NCBI GenBank assembly: GCA_964019135.1
Contig: OZ025255.1
Location: 42,376,811-42,440,810, forward strand
Source of the DNA: Arenicola marina
Taxonomy: Eukaryota > Annelida > Polychaeta > Arenicolidae
Length of the DNA stretch: 64,000 nt
Direction: 5' to 3'
Both the position numbers and the translations under genes were made by a program. Below the pieces are notes generated by a model. It was not told where the DNA came from and made no database searches. It worked only from the letters and a program-made list of their open reading frames with translations. Shown here in pieces: positions 49,801-61,800 of this stretch; positions within the stretch are counted from its first letter, which is position 1; every line of letters starts with the position of its first letter.

Positions 49801-52800
49801 TATCAGTCAACAATACTGGTTATAGGACCAGCACAGCGCGCTGATACAGCCTGTGGGGGTAACCAACGTATCAGTCAACAATACTGGTTATAGGACCAGC
49901 ACAGCGCGCTGATACAGCCTGTGGGGGTAACCAACGTATCAGTCAACAATACTGGTTATAGGCCCCAAGGAACCAGCACAGCGCGCTGATACAGCCTGTG
50001 GGGGTAACCAACGTATCAGTCAACAATACTGGTTATAGGACCAGCACAGCGCGCTGATACAGCCTGTGGGGGTAACCAACGTATCAGTCAACAATACTGG
50101 TTATAGGACCAGCACAGCGCGCTGATACAGCCTGTGGGGGTAACCAACGTATCAGTCAACAATACTGGTTATAGGCCCCAAGGAACCAGCACAGCGCGAT
50201 GATACAGCCTGTGGGGGTAACCAACGTATCAGTCAACAATAATGGTTATAGGCCCAAGAAACCAGCACAGCGCGCTGATACAGCCTGTGGGGGTAACCAA
50301 CGTATCAGTCAACAATAATGGTTATAGGCCCAAGGGACCAGCACAGCGCGCTGATACAGCCTGTGGGGGTAACCAACGTATCAGTCAACAATAATGGTTA
50401 TAGGACCAGTACAGCGCTCTGATACAGCCTGTGGGGGCAACCAACGTATCAGTCAACAATAATGGTTATAGGACCAGCACAGCGCGCTGATACAGCCTGT
50501 GGGGGTAACCAATGTATCAGTCAACAATAATGGTTATAGGACCAGTATAGCGCGCTGATACAGCCTGTGGGGGTAACCAACGTATCAGTCAACAATAATG
50601 GTTATAGGCCCCAAGGAACCAGCACAGCGCGCTGATACAGCCTGTGGGGGTAATCAACGTATCAGTCAACAATAATGGTTATAGGACCAGCACAGCGCGC
50701 TGATACAGCCTGTGGGGGTAACCAACGTATCAGTCAACAATAATGGTTATAGGACCAGTATAGCGCGCTGATACAGCCTGTGGGGGTAACCAACGTATCA
50801 GTCAACAATAATGGTTATAGGCCCCAAGGAACCAGCACAGCGCGCTGATACAGCCTATGGGGGTAACCAACGTATCAGTCAACAATAATGGTTATAGGAC
50901 CAGTACAGCGCGCTGATACAGCCTGTGGGGGTAACCAACGTATCAGTCAGCAATAATGGTTATAGGACCAGCACAGCGCGCTGATACAGCCTGTGGGGGT
51001 AACCAACGTATCAGTCAACAATAATGGTTATAGGACCATCACAGCGCTCTGATACAGCCTGTGTGGGTAAAAAATGTATCAGTCAACAATAATGGTTATA
51101 GGACCAGTACAGCGCGCTGATACAGCCTGTGGGGGTAACCAACGTATCAGTCAACAATAATGGTTATAGGACCAGTACAGCGCGCTGATACAGCCTGTGT
51201 GGGTAACCAATGTATCAGTCAACAATAATGGTTATAGGACCAGTACAGCGCGCTGATACAGCCTGTGGGGGTAACCAACGTATCAGTCAACAATAATGGT
51301 TATAGGACCAGCACAGCGCGCTGATACAGCCTGTGTGGGTAACCAATGTATCAGTCAACAATAATGGTTATAGGACCAGTACAGCGCGCTGATACAGCCT
51401 GTGTGGGTAACCAATGTATCAGTCAACAATAATGGTTATAGGACCAGTACAGCGCGCTGATACAGCCTGTGGGGGTAACCAACGTATCAGTCAACAATAA
51501 TGGTTATAGGACCAGCACAGCGCGCTGATACAGCCTGTGGGGGTAACCAACGTATCAGTCAACAATAATGGTTATAGGCCCCAAGGAACCAGCACAGCGC
51601 GCTGATACAGCCTGTGGGGGTAACCAACGTATCAGTCAACAATAATGGTTATAGGACCAGCACAGCGCGCTGATACAGCCTTTGGGGGTAACCAACGTAT
51701 CAGTCAACAATAATGGTTATAGGACCATCACAGCGCGCTGATACAGCCTGTGGGGGTAACCAACGTATCAGTCAACAATAATGGTTATAGGACCAGTACA
51801 GCGCGCTGATACAGCCTGTGGGGGCAACCAACGTATCAGTCAACAATAATGGTTATAGGCCCCAAGGAACCAGCACAGCGCGCTGATACAGCCTGTGGGG
51901 GTAACCAACGTATCAGTCAACAATAATGGTTATAGGACCAGCACAGCGCGCTGATACAGCCTGTGGGGGTAACCAACGTATCAGTCAACAATAATGGTTA
52001 TAGGCCCCAAGGAACCAGCACAGCGCGCTGATACAGCCTGTGGGGGTAACCAACGTATCAGTCAACAATAATGGTTATAGGACCAGCACAGCGCGCTGAT
52101 ACAGCCTTTGGGGGTAACCAACGTATCAGTCAACAATAATGGTTATAGGACCATCACAGCGCGCTGATACAGCCTGTGGGGGTAACCAACGTATCAGTCA
52201 ACAATAATGGTTATAGGACCAGTACAGCGCGCTGATACAGCCTGTGGGGGCAACCAACGTATCAGTCAACAATAATACCTCACCGAAAATGCTGATGGTT
52301 ATATGATTTGATCCGATTACACGCATTCTCACAATTGGCTATCCATGGTTGAGAACATGACCTCGCTCACGGCTGCGGAGTGTTTATTATCCCTACTAAA
52401 ATGTACGCATCCATTCTTGACGCTGGGTAGAACGTTTTAAAAAAGAATGTTAAACAGAAAAATGCATTTTCTAAATTGAGAATCAATATAAAAGTAAATA
52501 TGCAGATAAGCACACTGGTGTTGTTTACCTGTGTATATGTTGGCCATGGAAGGGCTTTGTCCGAAGTGTGTCTCCAGGTACTTGGGAAGAAAGGTGACGT
52601 ATCCGAGCATGGTGATGTTACAGCAGGCTCCCAGGATGAGGAGGGAGAAGACAGGCTTCCGGAACAGCCGCACAAGGGCGCGGGGCATGTCTAAACACCG
52701 AAAACATAGCTGTTACAGGATGAGGAGGGAGAAGACAGGCTTCCGGAACAGCCGCACAAGGGCGCGGGGCATGTCTAAACACCGAAAACTTAGTTGTTAC

Positions 52801-55800
52801 AGGATGACGAGGGAGACGACAGGCTTCTGGAACAGCCGAAAAAGGGCGCGGGGCATGCCTAAACACCGAAAACATAACTGTTACAGTATGAGGACGGAGA
52901 ACACAGGAACGTTTTCGGTCTTTTGATGTATCGTTTTACCTTAAAAAAATATATAAATAATATCCAAGCCAAAGGTACGACAATTTAGTAATATTGCTTG
53001 TAAACGACACCAGTAAACCTCTAAGCCGTGCACTTAACAAAAGGATCAATGTTTTAAATTTCTCTTATAATCAAAACATAAATAAAACACCACTTCAATA
53101 AACAATAAAGTGGTGCGCACAGTATAATATGCAATACATTAATTCACTAAACAATATAACGCACAATACATGAATGCCATATGCTACAGTAAAGATGGCC
53201 TCATTGGGTCATACCTTTCAAATTAGCGGCGAAGTCATCCTCAGAGGTTGAGTCAGGAATGTCCTCGTCCTCTGTCACCCCCGGACCAGCCTCCACTGCC
53301 AGGAAGGACCCATTCGCACATATAACGCGACCGTTTATCACACTGGAGTCACTGGTTAAGTATCCATCTTTGGCACATTGAATGTCGTTATTTGAATGTC
53401 CATTTCTGGCATCCAAAATGGCGGATAGAGCCACGGAACCGTTCACTTCCGTCAGTTCCTTCCACACCATGGGTGCCCCAGGGAGCTCCGCGTCATCCTC
53501 TTTCTCAGTCAACAGACCCTTTTTCTTTCCATCCTTGTTCTTGCTGGCGGGCCCCTTTGCTACGTGTTTATTGACCTTTGACCTGACCTGTATCTGGGCC
53601 GGGAAGCAGAGGAGGGGCAGCGACCAGACTAGGGTGACGAGGCCACAGATGAGGTAGCCGATCCACCAGGCGCCGACCCATCGCGGGTCCTTGGGGCCGA
53701 ACCCGGGGTCTGCAAACAAAGAAAGACAGTTGCCTTGATGACGTCACGTCCGATATCCGAATCCCTCTGTTGCTGGCTGAAAAGTCCTATCATGCAAGTC
53801 GTTTTTCCATGATAGGGAGAACTTGACTATTGTTCCAGCATCGCTCACGTATGACTCACGCGTACCATTTACTGTAATATTTCGTGGCCATTACCATGAA
53901 AGATGGATCCATTGTCTACTCGGTGTAGTCCGCCAAAGGTATCGTCGCATCAAAGGCGTTTTTACTTCAGGATGCAATCATCATAATGCACTCAAATGGG
54001 TAATGTACTCCTTCATGAGAACAAATCACCACCTGCACCCAGCACGTCATGGTGCAGACTGTAGAATGGGTGATACCTTGGTGTGTTAAAATAGAAATTT
54101 AACAAATAATAACCAATCAATGTCAATCCAATGGTATCCGCCATTGTTTTTACCCAATTAACGCTACTGTTGTGACATCCCATCCCACATTGAGCGCCCC
54201 CTGCCGGCAGAGAGTGACTGGACTGACCTGACAGGTCCACGTGGATGGAGGAGGTCCAGGCACCGAGCAGGAAGCCCAGCACAGGGGCCAGGGACCGGGA
54301 ACCGAACATAAATCCTGAAGCAAGGAACAACACACGGTCAACAACCGCACTGTTTACATTATGACGTCACGTAGCCTCTAGTCTAGCTCAGTTGGTATGT
54401 AATCAGGCTGAGCTGCAGAGCAACGGGTCGTGGGTTCGCGCCCCTGGTACCTGCATCACCCGGGGGGTTCATGTACAAGGACGGATTTGCGTTTTAGGAA
54501 ACCCTAGATGTGGATAAAGATAATTACTGCAAATGGACGTGGAACAGTGATGTTAACGAACCTTAATGGCTTGATAAACAAGATATATATAGCAACATCA
54601 TAAAATAATGAAACATAAATAACGACTTGTGACTAGACATGGGCTCACGAAAACATCGAACGACATCGGACAACAACATATGGAACGGATATGTTATATA
54701 AATTTATTGTACGCCTTTCGCACCGCTTCAAACATGATAGAACTACATATGGTACCCTTATCTTGTGTGAGGATACTGTTTGTTATTTTTTCCACTCGAG
54801 CCAGATACTGATTTGAAACTGATTGAAGGCAATGTATGCTTCCACTCAGGCAGCACCAGTTATCCCGGTCGCCATGGATTGCAATTACATTCTGATGTCT
54901 CACTTATTATTCAAAATTAAGTGAGTTTTTGGACAAGGCAGCTTAACTTGTTCATAAAGACAAGAAAAATAACACAAACATAGCCCATCCCAATGGGATA
55001 ACCAATAAACTGAGAAAGTAGGGTGTTGTGCGTTAAATTAAGTCGTTCTTACATCACCCCCCCCCCCCCCCCCCAGTTAACAGCAGTCTCTAAACACCCT
55101 ACCGACAGGGGGCGCTGTTACAGCGAATGAACTCAAAAGATTGGTAAAGATTCTTCACGAAAGAAATGGAAGGAAACAGCTGGCTGAGCTATATACCAAC
55201 AGGGACAGGTTGCCACCAAGCTCATTTCATTGTTTCCGGAGGTTCCATGGCCAAGTTTAGCCTTCATGTTCATAACAGTGGCCTGCTGATTGACCAACAT
55301 TTGTATTTCTCTAGAACTTGTACGTTATTTTAATGCAGACAACATACTGGTATTTGGTAAATGTACAGGCTAGTGGAATGGTTGTTTATTGCTCAAGCGA
55401 GGAAAAGAAAGAGCTCAACGTGTGGAAAATTCGAGCCTTCGAGCATTAACGTAACAAGACTTCGTCCAATCGCGTTCTCAGAAACACCTTGTCTATTTCC
55501 CAGACGCTGTGAGTCTTGTTGAACGGGGAGGGCCCGACCGCCGGAAATAGACAAGACGTAACAGAAGGCTTGTGAGCTGTTATTAGGCTACACCGTGAAC
55601 GGGGAGGGGGGGGGGTTGGTGGTTGTTGAAGATATGTGCATAACTTTGTGCGCGTTCGAACCACTGTATATCGTTCTTCATTGCCAACAGAATACCGCTG
55701 TTAGAAAAACAACATATTGCAACATTGAATGATTTAATTTGATGGACATGACAACACCATGTAGTCTCTCTAATGCCCATGGTACTCCTAGCGAAGTTTC

Positions 55801-58800
55801 CGAAGCTTTGTGACCGAAATTTGTGTCCGAAGTTTCAACGTGTTTGAATTTGGGCCACAAACTGTCTACATCATTATTATTACAAGCAATCAGAAAGCGA
55901 GATGATTTCTTGAGGGGCATGGGTGGGGTCAGCGATGGTAACGTTAGAGTCTTGCCACCAAATAACGGGGTTACGTGCTACGAGTTTCGGAAACAGGGAT
56001 TAGATGCATCCTGTATCCTGGCCATAATCAGCGGTTCTGCCGTGTTGGCGGGCATCATCCAGTAGAGCTCGCGTAAAACACGTCTAAAATCAACAGCAAA
56101 TGCTGTACTTTTTGGCAGGCTAAAAGCATTTTTTTAACTGATTGAAAACCGTCTGCAACCCGGTGGTATGCCATTTATAAAATACCCATTATTCCTTTCG
56201 ACTCACTTCACAAATGTTGCATGTAGAACTAATTCAACGAACAACTACAAAGATAAAGTATTTTCTGTATTTGTATTGCAACATAGCAAGTTATTTGTAT
56301 TGCAGTATGGCAAGGTATTCTTGTACTTCAACATCGCACTATAGCCTACAGACTATTTTTGTATTCTCAAACTGGACAGTGTCTCCAAACTAAGTTCGGT
56401 GTCTGGCGGTTGGCAAAGCGAGTGTCTGGGCGAAAGACAGAAACACGGGGCGAAAAAAGAGCAGATTCGGTTCAACCGGCCGAATGCCCGAATGGCAGGC
56501 CGGATGAGGGATGTTATCTATGGGCTGATCCAGGGGGTCCGCCCCCCCCCCCCCTTTTGAGGAACAATGCCGTTTTCCAATGCAAAACCCGGGCACGCCT
56601 ATCTGAGGCGGCGTGGACCCCCCCCCCCCTCCTTTTTGCGGAAGAACGCTATCAGAGGCGGGGTGGACCCCCCCCCCCCCTACCATCCCCCGGTCGTCAA
56701 AAATTGGTGGATCTCCCGGTCGCGTTCAGTTTGTTTGTTCAGAGCCCCCCCCCCCCCGGTCTCAGGTTTGGACCCCCCCTTTTTCAAATTTCTGGATACC
56801 CCCTGTTATCGACCTGAACAGAAGGGGAGTTTCGATGCAAATAAAAACAGTGTGTTTCAAGTGCTGAGTTCTTTGAATTCAGACCATGCTTATGAATATT
56901 TAAACCTGCTCAATCTCACTTAAAGTGTTAATTTCGAAGCTGCGCACGTCGACTTGGCTCAGAGGACTTTGTCCTGAAGTGCAGGTTAAGCACGATCTGT
57001 CAATGGAACAAGGGTGAATGTTGGATTTTGAAAGAGGGAGGCTCACTCTGGGTGGGGTGAACTCTCCGAAAATATCCTGATGGGGAAGCGGAAGGAAGGG
57101 GGCGAGGGGAGGGGCGCACCACAAGCCTTAAAATGAGACTCGTTAGAAACGTTCATGAAAAATCTTATTATTTTTACTTTTACTTCGATTACCCTATCCA
57201 TATCAAGAGCGCCAGATAAGCCACAAACTGGTAGCTATTTATTATAACAAGTTTATATTTACGTATAGTTTGTAAAGCTAATGTAATCGAAAAATGAGAA
57301 AGCAATATATCAGGGTCAGGTTATATTTTATGCTGGGAGATTAAGAAAAACAGGGGTGTGGGTACTAAAAACGAAATCAAGAAGACAAGAAGACAAGCTT
57401 TACGTCTTTATTACAATCTGCAGCCAAGCAAATATGCTAATCGCCCGGTACAAACATTCAAGGACGTTTAAACTCCTTAACTTGTAATAATTTACACCCT
57501 TTCGCAACAGTCGGATCTACTGGATGGGGTTTGATGGGTGGCGAAATATCACAGTTTGCCCTTGAAGTTTGTCATCATTTTCGCACACAACAACAGCAAT
57601 AATAATACAAAACCAAGACATGTTGTAGGTTCTCCGACAGTCAACTTCATGGCGCTTGTCGGGGTCCGGATTGCTTCGATTTCTTTAAGAAGGACGTTCT
57701 AGGATGCATGTTTGCACGCAATAAGTTAGGGTTGATAGTTCAGTTCGTGCGTTGAACAGCCACATCCAGACCCTGCAAGCGCCCTCTTGATGTCACTGTT
57801 GCCGACGGCTTGTGGTACGTTGGAGCAGACGACAGTTGGTTATTGGCGGGAAGGCACGGGATTGGTGGCGGGAAAATGAGCGTCACGTGAGAGAGCGGGT
57901 CACTGATCAGCGCTTTGGATGCCCGAGACAGCGGGGGAGGGCGAGGCGGCGCGTGGGTGCGTGGAGGCCCCATGACGGACGCCATTCCGGACGTGCCTGA
58001 AGCGGGACGGTCTCCGGATGCACCGTCCACGTCCGCCCGGACGTTCGTCCAATCAGCGAGTCCGAGTCCGCAACCCGTGGGTGCTGCCACAGCTTCGCGC
58101 GCTCCCGATTCCGTAATTGTGAAGTCGGCCCCTCCGGTTCCGGTTCCGGTTCGGCCCCCCTGGCGGCCGTTCTCGGTGGGCGCGGCGCTGACCGCCGCTA
58201 CAGGGAGCGCGCGGTCGTAGTAATCCTTCATCCGCCTCTTGACGAGACTCGTCTCGAAGTGACCCCGAAGGAAGTCGGCCTCGCAGGCCGGATGGACCCC
58301 CCACGTGGACCCCGTGCGCATGCGCCGTCCGTCGCGCAGGAAGCACCCGTGAGCGGACAACGTGTGTCGGACGGTGTTCTTCCAGCACTTGGCGTTGTCG
58401 GAGCCGAAGAAGGCCCAGTGGTCAATCATGTACTGGTAGATGTCGCCCAGGACCATGCGGTGCTCCGGGTGGCTCATGATGGCCGAGCCGATCATCGCCA
58501 GATACGACAGCCGCGGCTTCTCCGGCTGCGGTGACGTCATCGGGGGCACCGGCCCCGGAGCCGGTGCTGGTGCGACCGGCTGGAACTGCGCCACCTGTTT
58601 CGCGTTGACACCTGGTCGGACACGACCCCTGGCGGTGGAGGCATGCCGGGATCGCTTGGACGGGGGTGGGTTGTCACCGCCGGCTGCCGACTGCGCCGCT
58701 GCTACCGCGGCGCCCACCAGGGGGCGAAACGCCAGGGGGCGACCGGGCTTGGGAGCTAAGGTCACGGGACGCACGGCGCTGCCACTTCCCGCCGAGTGGG

Positions 58801-61800
58801 GGCGCCTCCTACCGCGACCCGCCTTGGATGCGATGGACAACGGAACTGGATCTAGCGGCCGGAAAGTCATCGTGCGGGCCACTGCCGATCCGGGTCTCTT
58901 CGCCGAACACGCCGTGGCGCCACCTAGCGGCATTAATGGCAACCCGGAGCTGGGGACAACCCTGGTCGGATTCGGCACCCGGACCGAGAAATCCGGAAGG
59001 AGCATTTCTATCTCGGAGAGTGCTCCACCTTGCAGAAGGGAGGTTATCGGATCCCGATACGAATAAGTCGGCTTCGTCTGGCTGCTCAGCGAGGCTGGTA
59101 GCGTATCCGGAATAGATCCGAGGTAAGATATATTCGGGATCCAGGACGCTTCGCAAGCCACTGATGACGCCCAGGTGGACGCAGGCAGCGAGCCGTAACA
59201 CTGCTGCAAGCCGGAGATCCCGGTGCGCGACACGGGTTGCTCCGGTAACCCGCCTGGTCTGATGACGTCATGTCCGGACCACGACGGGAGGTGCCGGAAG
59301 CATCCCTCGCTGGCGATCCAAATACCGCTGTCCGCGCTGGACTCCAATCCCGGCCTTTCCTCCCCGCCACGGGAATCCAGACTCCTGCGCGACGTAGACA
59401 TCAGATCCAGCGTCCCGGGCAGAAGGGATTCGTCCCTGACGTCATTATGGTGGTCCGTGACGTCATTATGGTGGCCCGCGATCGGCGAATGTCTCCCGCC
59501 GTAGTGAGCCGGATACTCGCCAGAGGGCAGGGCTACGTCCGGTGGCGCCGCCAGGAACAAGTCCCAGTCACTCCGGCCTTGAGATCTGCACGCGGCCTGC
59601 TCTGGATCCAACTCCAGGTTTAGTCGTCTGGAAAATGCACCCTGATGAAGCTCTGACGTCACCAGTCTCTTTGCAGTGATGTCACTGTTTGTGGTTCGAG
59701 TCTCTAACAAATGGTGCTCTGCTGAGTTGTTCGACGGATCCATGGCATCCAGTGATCTTCAGTCCTCACAGACGATTTATTTGCGGAGAAAATAATAAAT
59801 TCCCCTTTTACACACCATCTGTCATCGTTCCCGCAATTCTAAATTGAGTAATTTCTCAGACGTCACCAGCAAATGATTCCCTGACATATGTCTTCAGCAT
59901 TACGCCCAGGAAGTCAGACAACCTCTCCCGCCAGCAATGCGTTTCCTCTCGCAACTCGGCGTTTTCGGACGAAGTGGAACGCCTGTCGCTCTACCAATGA
60001 GCCTTATACACAGCCAGGCCCGCCAACCCAAGGCGGGCTGCTATGGCACCTTCCAAGCCTGAGCTCCCGGCCCAGACAGCAGGGCATTCACACGTACACC
60101 TGACCCGATCAGCCAGTCGGGTTCTGTCAAGGAGGGGCCACCGTCAGGGGTCGGCTCTTGCCCGGCTGCTGCAGGCTGGCAACCCGTACTAGGCTCGGTC
60201 ACTCACTCCGTCACCCCCCTCGCGCCGGCCGGTCGAGTCGGACGCTGGCGGTGGTGAGCGACTCACACAGTCCAGCGCGTGTGTACCTCCAGCGCTCTCT
60301 CCTTCAGCCCCCAACATGGCGAGTTCAAAAACGTCGTGAGTTCAGAGCTGACCGCGGTTGGGAAGGGGGGGGGGGAGGGGGAGTGGTAGGGGTTGTATGG
60401 TCCGAATAATTGGAAATGCGGTGGCAAGGGTAGGGAAGTGGGGGAGGGGGAGGGATGCATTGGAGACGAATGAAATGTGTTCAGTATTTACAGGATCGAC
60501 CTGACGAAAGCTTTAAGAAACATTACCTTTAACATTTGTACAATTCGTTTATGCTTGTAAACTTTGAAGGCAATGGGAACATTGACCCGTATTGTGTAAG
60601 GGGATTTTGTATGCCCATGAGCCGTGGCAACCACCAAACCCCCTTGGGTTCGATTTAATTATTTTGTTCGATAATAATGGTGTAATTTAAGAGGTGACTA
60701 AATAATTCAATATAGACCCTACATGTACAGTTATGTTATGGACATGATAATTGGTGTTTTGTGCGCTTTTAAGATTTAATTAACCTGCTTAAGACTATGA
60801 CAATGAAACATTCCTCACATTGGGGGACTTCAATTCAAGTATACGCCATCCGCAAGCATACACACTGTGAGAATCGCCCACAGATGAGGGGAGAGGGATA
60901 TCTTTTCCGATCTCCGCGATTGGCATCCAGGAATTGTTGGAGATTCGCGTTTAGCTGTTGGCAATTTTTGGGGATCATTTTTGGTATAATTCCTGGTTCA
61001 ACGCGAAGACCCTTTCCCTATTTATTGCGATCCGCTATAGCAGTCTGTAAATTCCTCGATATCTGCCTTTAGGGTGTTTTTTCGTGCCCAGTCTTGAGCA
61101 GTACTCATCTTGGAGATTCGATATTACTCTCCCAAATTCTTCGGGATTCGCGATTTAGACTGCCCCCCCCCCCCCCCCCCCGCCTCTCAGTTGGCAAGCA
61201 GGCTGAGCGGCAGATCAATAGGTCGTAGGTTCGAACCATGGCACATCCATATGGGGCAAACTTCATCCAACCCTATTTCCTTGTCGTGGGAGGTTTCTTT
61301 GTCCAATCGAACCTTCAATAGCACAAACGCGGCCTAAAAATGCAACGATCACAGCGGTTGCCATAACCCCCCCCCCTCCTCCCCCGTTTCCCATCGCGAG
61401 CTTTGTTGTGAAATATGTCAGGTCAGGGGTCAGCCAGTCCGGAGCCATGTGCAGGTGTTCCCCAATGGTACACGGGCAGCCCTAACTATGGTGGTCAACC
61501 GTTGGCTTCTCGGGACTCCAGTCCTTATTCTAGCTTCATATTACAGGGTCGACAATGATTGCACTAAAGGCTTCAGTGAGTGATACGTGAGCGAACAATG
61601 GAACAATGGTTCCCGCAAATATGGCCGAACACCTGTCAAAGTATTCGGTGAAATTACGACTTAGGCATAGACAGCGGTGGGGGACAGGTGGAGGATCGTC
61701 ACCATCTATTATACAGTAAGGGTATGAAGACGATACCAGCCATCACCCTCGTCACCATCTATTATACAGTAAGGGTATGAAGACGATACCCGCCATCACC

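Noticed and set aside
57812..59623. Plus-strand and other-frame open readings across the forkhead gene
   Set aside because: GC-rich shadows; only the 667-codon minus frame contains a forkhead domain.
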